22,525 bases of DNA from JAPOQD01 sp964620555 (lineage in GTDB: Bacteria; Pseudomonadota; Gammaproteobacteria; Pseudomonadales; Halieaceae): assembly GCA_964620555.1 (NCBI GenBank), contig CAZUGZ010000035.1:1-22525 (forward strand), given 5' to 3'. Positions 6,446 through 14,592 of the stretch are shown here, piece after piece (within the stretch, counting starts at the first letter, position 1; every line of letters starts with the position of its first letter). A model generated the notes under the pieces. The model saw only the letters and a program-made list of their open reading frames with translations. It was not told the DNA's origin and made no database searches. Both the position numbers and the translations under genes were made by a program.

Positions 6446-7894
6446 TCACGTGCGCCAGAATGCCGGGGTAAAGATAACCAATAATGTAAAGACTTCCAAA
6501 CGGCCCAACACCATGGCCAGGGCCAGCAGCCATTTGCCGGCGTCGGGAACTTCGGCGTAGTGATTGGCCACCGCGCCCAGCCCCGGACCGAGATTGTTCA
6601 GAGCCGCGGTGACTGCGGAAAACGCGGTCTCGAAATCCAGCCCCACAGCCACCAGCAGAATCAGCACCAGGATGAACACCGCGATGTAGACCGCAAAAAA
6701 ACTCCAAACGGCGCTGATGATCCTTGCTTCGACCCGGTGCGTCCCCATCTTCAGGGAAATGACCGCATTGGGGTGCACCAGTTGTTTCAACTCGCGCAGA
6801 CCCTGCTTGAAGATCAACATCACGCGCATGGCCTTCATGCCGCCGCCGGTAGAACCGACGCAGCCACCCATGAAGGAGGACAACAGCAGCAGCAGCGGCA
6901 GAAAACCCGGCCACAGCGCGTAATCGGCGGTGGAGTAGCCGGTGGTCGTGGTGATGGAAATGGTCTGGAATATCCCGTGAATCAGGCTGTCGGCGAGGTT
7001 GAACGTCCCGCTGATCACCAGCATCAGGCAGGTGACGACCACGCAGGCCGCCAACACGGCGGCGAAAAACAGCGCTTCGGAGTCGCCCCGGTAGGGCGCC
7101 AGGCTGCGCCGCCGCCAGACCGCAAAGTGCAGGCCAAAATTGATGGCGGAGAGAAACATGAAGAGGCTGCTCACCAGCAGGATGGCGGGGCTCTGAAAGT
7201 AGCCCATGCTGCCGTCGTGCGTGGAGAAGCCGCCGATGGAGACCGTGGAAAAGGCGTGGCATATGGCGTCGAAGGGCGACATGCCGGCTGCCCAGTAGCT
7301 TCCGGCGCAGGCCAGGGTCAGCAACACGTAGATGAGGGACAGGGCCTTCGCGGTTTCGGTGATGCGCGGCGTCAGTTTACTGCCCATGGCCGTTCCGGGC
7401 ATTTCGGCACGGTACAACTGCATTCCGCCGACGCCCAGCAGGGGCAGGATCGCCACCGCCACCACGATGATGCCGATACCCCCCAGCCACTGCAGTTGCT
7501 GGCGGTAAAACAACAGCGGTACCGGCAACTCGTCGAGGCCGGTAATCACTGTCGCACCAGTGGTAGTGAGCCCGGAAACCGACTCGAATACGGCGTCGGT
7601 AAGCGATAGACCAGCCCCTTCTTCGAGCACGAAGGGCAGCGCGCCGAACAGACCCAGCACCAGCCAGAACAGCGAGGTAATCAGGAATCCGTCGCGGGCG
7701 CGCAGTTCGCGTCGCGCTCGCCGGGTCGGCAGCCAGAGCAGGAAACCGCTGCCGAAGGTAATCACCAGGGCTCCGAGAAAGCCCCGCAACATGGGGTCTG
7801 CGGTGAGCCAGGCCAGCAGCAGCGGCACAGCCAGCGACAGGCTGAACAGCATCAGCAGCAGGCCGAGGACGCGAAAGGTAATGGACAGGTGCAC
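6446..7894 (-). CDS. trkH: Trk potassium uptake system membrane subunit
   Basis: TrkH is the inner-membrane channel subunit for potassium uptake, gated by the cytoplasmic TrkA. The product has 482 residues, the same as the family norm (E. coli 483). It shows the four pore-loop repeats with selectivity-filter glycines: SGLTTTGAT, VSIGGFSTHD, ITTTTGYST and ALNNLGPG. Multiple hydrophobic membrane segments and the SFMGGCVGSTGGGMKAMR and FGRLEVFTLL-like ending (LGRLEVFTLLVIFTPAFWR) are also typical. The start is GTG 7894 (MHLSITFRVLGLL), which aligns with the E. coli N-terminus, and no better ATG exists. Only 9 bases separate it from the trkA stop, so the two are co-transcribed, which suits two subunits of one transporter. 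It ends 15 bases from the assembly gap. Confidence 0.97.
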   Translation of the reverse strand: MHLSITFRVLGLLLMLFSLSLAVPLLLAWLTADPMLRGFLGALVITFGSGFLLWLPTRRARRELRARDGFLITSLFWLVLGLFGALPFVLEEGAGLSLTDAVFESVSGLTTTGATVITGLDELPVPLLFYRQQLQWLGGIGIIVVAVAILPLLGVGGMQLYRAEMPGTAMGSKLTPRITETAKALSLIYVLLTLACAGSYWAAGMSPFDAICHAFSTVSIGGFSTHDGSMGYFQSPAILLVSSLFMFLSAINFGLHFAVWRRRSLAPYRGDSEALFFAAVLAACVVVTCLMLVISGTFNLADSLIHGIFQTISITTTTGYSTADYALWPGFLPLLLLLSSFMGGCVGSTGGGMKAMRVMLIFKQGLRELKQLVHPNAVISLKMGTHRVEARIISAVWSFFAVYIAVFILVLILLVAVGLDFETAFSAVTAALNNLGPGLGAVANHYAEVPDAGKWLLALAMVLGRLEVFTLLVIFTPAFWRT

Positions 7895-7903
7895 CGGCGC
7901 GGC

Positions 7904-9277
7904 TCAGAAGTAATTGAAGCCGGCCTGGAACATTTTTTCCACGGCGCGTACCCGGGTCTTGTCCACCAGCAACAGGATTACATGGTCTTCGCTCTCTACC
8001 ACCAGGTGCCGGTGCGCCATCAGGATCTCATCGCCCCGCACCAGGGCGGCGATGGTGGCGCCTTCCGGCAAATCGATCTGGTCGAGACGGCGGCCCACCA
8101 CCGCCGAGGAATCCGCGTCCCCCAGCGCGGTCACCTCGATGGCCTCCACCGCACCGCGCCGCAGCGAATGAACCCTGGAGATCTGGCCCTGCCGCACGTG
8201 GGCCAGCACGGTGCCGATGGTGAGTTGTTCCGGCGACAGGGCGACGTCGATTTGACCGCCCGGCAGCAGGTCGGCATAACCCAGGTTGGTAATTGCGGTA
8301 ACGACCTTGCCCGCCCCCAGTTTCTTGGCCAGCATGGCGATCATGAGGTTGGCTTCGTCGTCGTTGGTCAGGGCGCAGAACACGTCGGCCTTGTCGATTT
8401 CCTCCTGCTCCAGCAAATCGGCGTCGTTGGCGGAGCCGTTGAGGACCAGGGCGTTTTCAAGCTGTTCGGACAACTCCTTGCAGCGGCTGTAGGAGCGTTC
8501 GAGAAGTTTGACGTCATAGTGCTGGTCCAGTGCCGTGGCCAGGCGGGTACCCACATTGCCACCCCCGGCGATGAAGATTTTCCGGTAGGGTCTGTCCAGC
8601 CGCCGCAGCTTGCTCAGTACCTTGCGGATATTTTTCCTGGCGGCAATGAAAAACAATTCGTCGCCCACCTCGATTACCGTGCTGGCGGTGGGAATAATGG
8701 ATTGGTCGCGACGAAAAATGGCGGCCACGCGAGTGTCCACCCTGGGCTTGAGCGTGGGGATTTCCCGCAGTTCCCGGCCCACCGCGGGGCTTCCCGGCAA
8801 GGCCCGCACCGCGACCATCTGCACCAGGCCACCGGCAAAGTTCAGCACCTGGGAGGCGCCGGGGTTGGCGATCAGTTCCTCGATGCTCTCGGTAACCAGT
8901 TGCTCGGGGTTGATCAGCACGTCGATGGGGACGTTCTCGTCGCAGAACAGTTCCTGCCGCGACAGGTAATTCAGGGAGCGCACGCGGGCAATCTTGGTGG
9001 GGGTCTGGAACAGGGCGTGGCCAACCTGGCAGGCCATCATGTTGATCTCGTCGGTGCCGGTTACCGCAACCATCATGTCGGCATCGTCGGCACCGGCCTG
9101 AAACAGGGTGTCGGGGTGCGAGGCGTAACCGGTTACCGACCTGATATCCAGCCGGTCCTGCACCAGGCGCAGTTTCTCGGCCTGGTTGTCGACCAGGGTA
9201 ATGTCGTTCTGCTCGTTGGCCAGTGTCTCCGCCAACGCGCGCCCGACCTGGCCTGCCCCCAAAATGATGATTTTCAT
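7904..9277 (-). CDS. trkA: Trk potassium uptake regulatory subunit
   Basis: TrkA is the peripheral cytoplasmic subunit that binds NAD(H) or nucleotides and gates TrkH. The 457-residue product, matching the E. coli length of 458, has two RCK halves. The first begins MKIIILGAGQVG, a Rossmann GxGxxG at residues 7-12. The second begins KIFIAGGGNVG near residue 232. Each is followed by a smaller TrkA-C domain (for example GSPAVGRELREIPTL, and VVGRRLDQIDLPEGATIAAL). I chose ATG 9277 because it places the Rossmann strand at the N-terminus as in relatives; an upstream in-frame start at 9313 would add an unlikely tail. It follows rsmB after 79 bases and is followed by trkH after 9. Confidence 0.97.
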   Translation of the reverse strand: MKIIILGAGQVGRALAETLANEQNDITLVDNQAEKLRLVQDRLDIRSVTGYASHPDTLFQAGADDADMMVAVTGTDEINMMACQVGHALFQTPTKIARVRSLNYLSRQELFCDENVPIDVLINPEQLVTESIEELIANPGASQVLNFAGGLVQMVAVRALPGSPAVGRELREIPTLKPRVDTRVAAIFRRDQSIIPTASTVIEVGDELFFIAARKNIRKVLSKLRRLDRPYRKIFIAGGGNVGTRLATALDQHYDVKLLERSYSRCKELSEQLENALVLNGSANDADLLEQEEIDKADVFCALTNDDEANLMIAMLAKKLGAGKVVTAITNLGYADLLPGGQIDVALSPEQLTIGTVLAHVRQGQISRVHSLRRGAVEAIEVTALGDADSSAVVGRRLDQIDLPEGATIAALVRGDEILMAHRHLVVESEDHVILLLVDKTRVRAVEKMFQAGFNYF

Positions 9278-9288
9278 TGCTGTCGCGG

Positions 9289-9333
9289 ATTCGCCACCGA
9301 AGCCTCGAACCATAATGAATCGAAGCGGCGAAT
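9289..9333. repeat. Inverted repeat between rsmB and trkA
   Basis: ATTCGCC (9289-9295) and GGCGAAT (9327-9333) could pair across a 31-base loop, in the 79-base gap upstream of trkA. The loop is long and there is no U tract, so a regulatory role is only a possibility. Confidence 0.3.
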
Positions 9334-9356
9334 GTAAGCACGGCAGCGGCCACTAT

Positions 9357-10655
9357 TCACATTTTCAGTTTTTTCAGCAGTGAGAAGTAGAGGCCATCGG
9401 GCCCGTTGACGCTGGGCAGGGTCTGACGGCCGGCCCCGGTCGCCACACCCCAGTCCAGCGCCGGCAGTTGCACTTCGGCTCCGGCCGTCTGCTCCACAAA
9501 GGCGGCCACCACGTCGTCGTTTTCCGGGCGCAGCACGGAACAGCTCACGTAGAGCAGGCTGCCGCCGGGCCGCAGCAGCGGCCACAGCGCCTGCAGCATC
9601 TGTAACTGGGTCGCGGCGTAGGCGCCGATATCGTCCGCCCGCCGCAACACCTTGATATCCGGATGCCGGCGAATCACGCCACTGCCGGAACAGGGGGCGT
9701 CCAGCAGAATCCGGTCGAAGCTGCCCGCGCCGTAGTGGCCGGGAGGCGCGCAGGCATCGGCCTGCCGCAGCTCGGCGCCGAGCCGCAGCCGTTGCAGGTT
9801 GTCCCGCACCCGCTGCAAACGCGCCGCGTCCACGTCCCAGGCCACCAGTTCCGCCAGTTCCGGCTGCATTTCCAGCAGTTGACAGGTCTTGCCACCGGGG
9901 GCGCTGCAGGCATCCAGCACCCGTTCGCCGGGGCGGGCCCCCAGCAGCGGCACTGCCAGTTGTGCCGCTTCGTCCTGGACGCTGGCCAGACCTTCGGCAA
10001 AGCCCGGCAGCCGGTTTACCTCCATTGCAGCTTCCAGCACCAGCCCGGCGTTCGACCAGGGGGTAGGCCGGGCGGCGACGCCCCGGTCCTGCAGCAGGCG
10101 CAGGTAGTCGGCGCGGCTGTTGCGCCGCAGATTCACGCGCAGGCACATGGGCGGCTGGCTGTTGTTGGCGGCCAGCAGTTGTTCGGCGGCCGGCCCCCAG
10201 GTATCGACGAGTTGCCGGTACAGCCACTCGGGGTGACTGTGCCGCTGCGCCTCGCTAAGGTTTCGCTCCAGGCTGGCCCGGTTGCCGGCGCACCCCCGCA
10301 ATACGGCGTTGACCAGGCCGGTGGCCCAGGGCTTGCCCAGCTTGCGGCAGGCTTCCACCGAGCTGGAAATCGCCACATGGTCCGCCGTGCGCATTTCCAG
10401 CAACTGGTAGAGACCGCACAGCAGCAGGGCGCCGAGGTCCGCGTCCTTGCCGCGCAGTGGCTTGCGCAGCCGCGTCGCCAGCATCGCCTGCAGGCGGTGG
10501 TAACTGCGCAGGCTGCCGTAACACAGTTGCTGCAGCAGGGGCCGGTGCCGCGGCGGACAGTGCGCCAACTCGGCGGGCAGGCTCTCCCCCAGGGATTTGC
10601 CGGCGTCGATGGTCGCAGCGAGGACCCTGGCCGCAGCCGCGCGAACCTCCGGCAT
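9357..10655 (-). CDS. rsmB: 16S rRNA (cytosine-967-C5)-methyltransferase
   Basis: RsmB methylates C967 of 16S rRNA with S-adenosylmethionine. The 432-residue protein has an N-terminal NusB-like RNA-binding domain (roughly 1-140, with LLQQLCYGSLR and ATGLVNAVLRG) and a C-terminal Rossmann methyltransferase domain. The SAM-binding motif is DACSAPGGKT (248-257). The two cysteines that define m5C RNA methyltransferases are C322 in LLDAPCSGSG and C372 in YVSCSVLRPEND. ATG 10655 follows the fmt stop with no spacer (TAGATG), so translation is probably coupled. The def-fmt-rsmB-trkA order is well conserved in gammaproteobacteria. The NusB-like domain separates it from RsmF. Confidence 0.97.
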   Translation of the reverse strand: MPEVRAAAARVLAATIDAGKSLGESLPAELAHCPPRHRPLLQQLCYGSLRSYHRLQAMLATRLRKPLRGKDADLGALLLCGLYQLLEMRTADHVAISSSVEACRKLGKPWATGLVNAVLRGCAGNRASLERNLSEAQRHSHPEWLYRQLVDTWGPAAEQLLAANNSQPPMCLRVNLRRNSRADYLRLLQDRGVAARPTPWSNAGLVLEAAMEVNRLPGFAEGLASVQDEAAQLAVPLLGARPGERVLDACSAPGGKTCQLLEMQPELAELVAWDVDAARLQRVRDNLQRLRLGAELRQADACAPPGHYGAGSFDRILLDAPCSGSGVIRRHPDIKVLRRADDIGAYAATQLQMLQALWPLLRPGGSLLYVSCSVLRPENDDVVAAFVEQTAGAEVQLPALDWGVATGAGRQTLPSVNGPDGLYFSLLKKLKM

Positions 10656-11603
10656 CTACTCACCCAACCGGGTGCCGGGCTCGAACTGGTGCCTGCGGGC
10701 ATTGAGCAGGTCGGCACTGGCCATGGCCTTGCCGCCACTCAACTGCAGGCGCTGCAGGCGCAGCGCTCCCTCGCCACAGGCGACCACCAGTTCGCCCCGC
10801 TCACTGGGCAGCACCTCGCCGGCCGGCCCCGCACCCGCACAGGGAGACGCCTGCCAGATCTTCAACGGTTGGCCCTGCAGCAGGGTCCAGGCGGTGGGGA
10901 CCGGGTTGAAAGCGAGAATCTTGCGATGCAGGACCGGGGCGGGAGCATTCCAGTCCAGCAGCGCATCGGCGCGACTGACCTTGTGGGCGTAGGTGGCCCC
11001 CTCCGGCTGCGGCCGGGCCCGGGCCAGGTAGCCCTGCAGGTCGTCCAGCACCCGCAGCAGCAGGGCCGGCCCCAGTTGCAGCAACTGCCTTTGCAGGTCA
11101 CCACCGCTGGTCTGTTCGCCAATGTCCTGGGTGGCGGTGGCCAGCACCGGGCCACTGTCCAGACCTTCCTCGATCTGCATGATGCTGATGCCGCTGCGGC
11201 GGTCGCCGGCTTCCACCGCCCGCTGAATCGGCGCGGCGCCCCGCCAGCGCGGCAACAGCGAAGCGTGCACGTTGATGCAACCGAAGCGGGGGATGGTCAG
11301 CACCGCCGCGGGCAGCAGTACACCGTAGGCGACCACCACCATCAGGTCCGGAGCCAGCGCCTGCAGGGTCGCCCGGGTCTCTGCAGCGTTCCAGTCGGCG
11401 GGTTGCTGCACCGCAATGCCCGCGGCCCGGGCCAGCGCCTTTACCGGGCTGGCGACGATCTTCCGGCCCCGGCCGGCGGGGCGGTCGGGCTGGGTATACG
11501 CGGCGGCCACCTGGTGTGGCGAGTCGAGCAGGGCCTGCAGATGGGGAACCGCGAATTCGGGGGTACCGGCAAAAACCAGGCGCAGGGCGGTGCCGTCCGA
11601 CAT
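10656..11603 (-). CDS. fmt: Methionyl-tRNA formyltransferase
   Basis: Fmt puts a formyl group, from 10-formyltetrahydrofolate, on initiator Met-tRNA. The 315-residue length is standard. The catalytic region reads INVHASLLPRWRGAAPIQRA, with N111 and H113, and the third catalytic residue is D149 in EEGLDSGPVL. The C-terminal OB-like tRNA-binding domain starts around residue 210 (YAHKVSRADALLDWN). ATG 11603 shares a base with the def stop (TGATG). The pair therefore makes formyl-methionine and then removes the formyl group from the same message. Confidence 0.98.
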   Translation of the reverse strand: MSDGTALRLVFAGTPEFAVPHLQALLDSPHQVAAAYTQPDRPAGRGRKIVASPVKALARAAGIAVQQPADWNAAETRATLQALAPDLMVVVAYGVLLPAAVLTIPRFGCINVHASLLPRWRGAAPIQRAVEAGDRRSGISIMQIEEGLDSGPVLATATQDIGEQTSGGDLQRQLLQLGPALLLRVLDDLQGYLARARPQPEGATYAHKVSRADALLDWNAPAPVLHRKILAFNPVPTAWTLLQGQPLKIWQASPCAGAGPAGEVLPSERGELVVACGEGALRLQRLQLSGGKAMASADLLNARRHQFEPGTRLGE

Positions 11604-12109
11604 CAGTCGTCCAGGTTGTGCTGCTTTTCCAGCTTCTTGCGGATGCGCTCGCGTTTCAGGGAGGACAGGTAATCGACGAACAGCTTGCCGTTGAGGTGAT
11701 CGATTTCGTGCTGGATGCAGGTGGCCAGCAGGCCCTCGGCGTTCAGTTCAAAGCTGTCCCCGGTTTTATCCTGGGCGGTGACTGCAACCTGCCGGGGACG
11801 GGCCACGGTTTCAAAAAAGCCCGGCACCGACAGACAGCCCTCGTCGTATTCGGCCAGTTCCCGGTCCACCACCTCGATTTGCGGATTGATGAACACCTGG
11901 GGCTGATCCCTTTGTTCCGACACGTCGATGACCAGCACCCGCTGGGCTATGTTGACCTGGGTGGCGGCGAGGCCGATGCCTTCGGCCGAGTACATGGTTT
12001 CCAGCAGGTCTTCCACCAGGCGGGCCACCGGCGGACCAAACTCCACCACCGGCCTGGCCTTGATGCGCAGGCGCGGGTCGGGGAACTCCAGGATATCCAG
12101 CACGGCCAT
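11603..12109 (-). CDS. def: Peptide deformylase
   Basis: Def is the metalloenzyme that removes the N-formyl group from nascent proteins. In the 168-residue product all three family motifs are intact: GIGLAATQ (44-51), EGCLS with metal ligand C92, and HEIDH with ligands H134 and H138 and catalytic E135. ATG 12109 gives MAVLDILEFPDPRLR, matching the usual N-terminus; the frame is open to GTG 12124, which would add five residues. The gene heads the minus-strand operon def-fmt-rsmB-trkA-trkH and diverges from dprA across 133 bases. The LysM-protein gene that often sits between def and dprA in Pseudomonas is absent here. Confidence 0.98.
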   Translation of the reverse strand: MAVLDILEFPDPRLRIKARPVVEFGPPVARLVEDLLETMYSAEGIGLAATQVNIAQRVLVIDVSEQRDQPQVFINPQIEVVDRELAEYDEGCLSVPGFFETVARPRQVAVTAQDKTGDSFELNAEGLLATCIQHEIDHLNGKLFVDYLSSLKRERIRKKLEKQHNLDD

Positions 12110-12183
12110 GCGGGGACTCACCACCCGTTTTTGATGAAATTAATTCCTTGCCTGACCCGATTCGCGGCGGCAAACTGCTGTCA

Positions 12184-12213
12184 ATTATACAGGCTTGGGC
12201 AGGAACCTGCCTA
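12184..12213 (-). promoter_or_regulatory. Predicted promoter of the def operon
   Basis: On the minus strand there is a perfect TATAAT (12189-12184), with TAGGCA (12213-12208, four of six) 18 bases upstream. Transcription would start near 12176, some 67 bases before the def ATG. The opposite strand has no equally clear promoter for dprA. Confidence 0.45.
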
Positions 12214-12242
12214 TCGTCGCCGCAGCGCGGCAGGGACGCTGC

Positions 12243-13340
12243 ATGGACCTGAAACGGGAACGACTGTGGCTGGCGCTGCAGACCATCACCAGCGGCAACC
12301 GGGAGTTGCTGAAGCTGCTGCGCATCTCTTCCGACCCCGAAGAAATCCTGGATGCCCCGGCGCCTCGCTGGCAGGCGGTGGGGGTGGGCAGCCGTGCGGT
12401 GGAAACCCGCGCCGGCTGGCGGGGGCGGCCCTGGAGCGAGGCCGGCCGCCAACAGGAGCAACTGCGCCGCCTGGAGGCGCTGACCCTCGCTATGGACAGT
12501 GCGGATTACCCACCGCTGTTGCGGGAAATTGCGGACCCTCCGGCGCTGCTCTTCGTGCGCGGCGACCCCGGCTGCCTGCGCCAGGCGTATATGGCCGTGG
12601 TCGGCAGCCGCAATTCCAGCCTGGCCGGACGGCGGGCCACCGCCGAGATTTGCGGGGAATTGGTGGCCGCCGGGCTGGGGATTTGCAGCGGCCTGGCGCT
12701 GGGCATCGATGCCGCGGCCCACCAGGCCACCCTCGCCGCCGATGGGTTGACGGTAGCCGTCATGGCGACCGGCCCGGACCAGTTGTACCCGGCCCGCCAT
12801 CGGGGCCTGGCCGCGGAGATTTGCCGGCGCGGCGCCCTGCTCACCGAATTTCCACTGGGCAGTCCGCCCATCCGGGAGCGCTTTCCGCAGCGCAATCGGA
12901 TCATCAGCGGCCTCAGCCTGGGCGTGCTGGTGGTGGAGGCGGCGCAGCGCTCCGGCTCCCTGATTACAGCCCGGCTGGCCCTGGAACAGAATCGCGAGGT
13001 ATTCGCGCTGCCCCACTCCATCTATCACTTCCAGGGCCGCGGCTGCAACGCCCTGCTCAAGGACGGAGCCCACCTGGTGCAGACCAGCGCCGACATCCTG
13101 CAGCAGCTCGACAGCATGGCCGGCGCCCTGCGGGAGCTGCAGCCGCGGGCACAGCCGCAGGAGGTGGAATTGTCCGCGGTGCAGAAGCGGATTCTGCAAT
13201 CGCTGGGGGACGCCCCGCTGGCCCTGGATGAACTGGTCGCGGTTTGTGCGGTAGCGGCCGAGGACCTGCTGACCCAACTCACCGAGTTGCAATTGCGGGG
13301 ATTGGTGGAGAACCGGGACGGGCGCTACTGCCGCGGATGA
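12243..13340 (+). CDS. dprA: DNA processing protein DprA/Smf
   Basis: DprA binds incoming single-stranded DNA and loads RecA on it during natural transformation; many non-competent bacteria keep it too. The 365-residue protein has an N-terminal helical region, then the Rossmann-like DNA-binding core with YMAVVGSRNSS (117-126), SGLALGIDAAAH (149-160), RERFPQRNRIISGLS and EAAQRSGSLITA. A C-terminal winged helix starts near residue 305 (LSAVQKRILQSLGDAPLALDEL). ATG 12243 starts MDLKRERLWLAL, as in relatives; an earlier in-frame start at 12195 would add sixteen unconserved residues. It is followed after 153 bases by purE with its own likely promoter. Its place beside def and tsaC is the usual gammaproteobacterial location. 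Confidence 0.96.
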   Translation: MDLKRERLWLALQTITSGNRELLKLLRISSDPEEILDAPAPRWQAVGVGSRAVETRAGWRGRPWSEAGRQQEQLRRLEALTLAMDSADYPPLLREIADPPALLFVRGDPGCLRQAYMAVVGSRNSSLAGRRATAEICGELVAAGLGICSGLALGIDAAAHQATLAADGLTVAVMATGPDQLYPARHRGLAAEICRRGALLTEFPLGSPPIRERFPQRNRIISGLSLGVLVVEAAQRSGSLITARLALEQNREVFALPHSIYHFQGRGCNALLKDGAHLVQTSADILQQLDSMAGALRELQPRAQPQEVELSAVQKRILQSLGDAPLALDELVAVCAVAAEDLLTQLTELQLRGLVENRDGRYCRG

Positions 13341-13357
13341 CGGGCCGGCCCCCTTCA

Positions 13358-13385
13358 CTTCATTCCGGCAAAAACCGGAATCCGG
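13358..13385. repeat. Short interspersed inverted repeat between dprA and purE
   Basis: ATTCCGG (13362-13368) and CCGGAAT (13375-13381) pair around a CAAAAA loop and continue into CCGG. The form, ATTCCGG-loop-CCGGAATCC, is a widespread type of small extragenic palindrome in proteobacteria. It could also act as a weak transcription stop after dprA, although the following run of T is short (TTTT at 13390-13393). Confidence 0.5.
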
Positions 13386-13417
13386 AGGCTTTTGCTGGTC
13401 GCGGATCGACGCTGAAC

Positions 13418-13447
13418 TTGCCATTGCCCGTGCCCGTTGCTTACACT
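13418..13447 (+). promoter_or_regulatory. Predicted promoter of the purE operon
   Basis: TTGCCA (13418-13423) and TACACT (13442-13447) are separated by 18 bases, giving a start near 13454, about 40 bases upstream of the purE ATG. This is the clearest promoter-like sequence upstream of the purE-tsaC-hemF-aroE-yheV run. No purine-operator palindrome was recognised. Confidence 0.5.
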
Positions 13448-13493
13448 CGCCAGCTTTCCCCCAACACAGCCGAGACGCTGACCGAGATCCACT

Positions 13494-13997
13494 ATGACAT
13501 CTACCTTCGTGGCCATCCTGATGGGTTCCGACTCGGACCTGCCGGTGATGAAAGAGTCCTTCGACATACTGGACCAACTGGGCATCCCCTTCGAGGCCAG
13601 GATTCTCTCCGCCCACCGCACCCCGGAATTGACGCGCAGTTACGTCCAGGACGCGGAACAGCGAGGTTGCAGCGCCTTTATCTGTGCCGCCGGCATGGCG
13701 GCTCACCTGGCCGGCGCGGTGGCGGCCAACACCGTTACTCCGGTCATCGGGGTGCCCATGGCGGCCTCGATGCAGGGACTGGATGCCCTCCTGTCCACGG
13801 TGCAGATGCCGGCGGGGATTCCGGTGGCGACCGTGGCCATCGGCAAGGCGGGAGCGAAAAACGCGGCCTGGCTGGCGGCCCAGATCGTCGCCGTTGCCGA
13901 CCCCGAACTCGCCGCCACCCTGCGCCGGCAGCGAGAGGACAATGCCCAGGCGGTACAGGACCGGGACGCCGCCCTCCAGGAACAACTGGGCGGCTGA
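13494..13997 (+). CDS. purE: N5-carboxyaminoimidazole ribonucleotide mutase
   Basis: PurE (class I) moves the carboxyl group of N5-CAIR to carbon 4 to give CAIR in purine synthesis. The 167-residue length fits. The nucleotide-binding motif ILMGSDSDLPVM lies at the N-terminus, SAHRTPELT follows near residue 39 with the catalytic histidine, and AAGMAAHLAGAVAA and GVPMAASMQGLDALLSTVQMPAG are the other conserved blocks. ATG 13494 is the natural start. Class I PurE needs N5-CAIR made by PurK, yet no purK lies on either side; the next gene is tsaC, 10 bases on. In Vibrio and relatives purE and purK both sit in this cluster, so purK has probably moved or been lost here. Confidence 0.98.
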   Translation: MTSTFVAILMGSDSDLPVMKESFDILDQLGIPFEARILSAHRTPELTRSYVQDAEQRGCSAFICAAGMAAHLAGAVAANTVTPVIGVPMAASMQGLDALLSTVQMPAGIPVATVAIGKAGAKNAAWLAAQIVAVADPELAATLRRQREDNAQAVQDRDAALQEQLGG

Positions 13998-14007
13998 GTC
14001 ACCGGCC

Positions 14008-14592
14008 TTGGAATTCCAGCTTCGGCGGGCCGCCGCGGCGGTGGCGGCGGGCGGGGTCATCGCCTACCCCACCGAGGCAGTGTGGGGCCTGGGCTGCGAC
14101 CCCTTCCAGCCACTGGCGGTTCAGCGCCTGTTGCAGTTGAAGGCGCGAGCCGGCGACAAGGGCCTGATCCTGGTGGCCGGCGACTGGCGCCAACTGGGCT
14201 GGCTGCTGGATGACCTGAGCCCAACGCACCAGGCCCGGCTGCGCCAGTCCTGGCCCGGCCCCAACACCTGGCTGATACCCCACCGGGGCCGGGTTCCAGC
14301 CTACCTGTGCGGCCGCTTCGATACCATCGCACTGCGCATCAGTGCCCACCCGCCGGTGGTGGCCCTGTGTGCGGCGCTGAACGCGCCGCTGGTATCCACT
14401 TCGGCCAACCCCAGCGGTGCGCGCCCGGCAACCCGGTTGTTCCAGGTGTACCGCTATTTCGGCCAGGCACTGGACCAGGTGCTGCCCGGTCCCCTGGGCG
14501 GAGACCGGACTACCTCCGTCATTCGCGACCTGGAAAGCGGACGACTGGTGCGCGGCGGGCGCGCCGGCGGCGCCCGGGACGAGCGCCGGTGA
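14008..14592 (+). CDS. tsaC: Threonylcarbamoyl-AMP synthase
   Basis: TsaC makes threonylcarbamoyl-AMP from threonine, bicarbonate and ATP, the first step to t6A at position 37 of ANN-decoding tRNAs. The product has the YrdC fold: VIAYPTEAVWGLGCDP, then LKARAGDKGLILVAG with the substrate-binding basic residues, and STSANPSG near the middle. It is the short TsaC type without the Sua5 C-terminal domain. No ATG lies in frame after the purE stop. I place the start at TTG 14008, giving 194 residues and MEFQLRRAAAAV, which fits the length before VIAYP in relatives. The ribosome site is weak, so the start is less sure than the gene. Its stop overlaps the hemF GTG by four bases. Confidence 0.94.
   Translation: MEFQLRRAAAAVAAGGVIAYPTEAVWGLGCDPFQPLAVQRLLQLKARAGDKGLILVAGDWRQLGWLLDDLSPTHQARLRQSWPGPNTWLIPHRGRVPAYLCGRFDTIALRISAHPPVVALCAALNAPLVSTSANPSGARPATRLFQVYRYFGQALDQVLPGPLGGDRTTSVIRDLESGRLVRGGRAGGARDERR

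Noticed and set aside
6225..7262. Long minus-strand frame spanning the N gap
   Set aside because: It is out of frame with both trkH and the M48 gene and survives only because N codons are read as open.
12110..12242. A missing or hidden LysM-protein gene between def and dprA
   Set aside because: The 133-base gap is too short and shows no frame with LysM character; the gene is simply not at this location.
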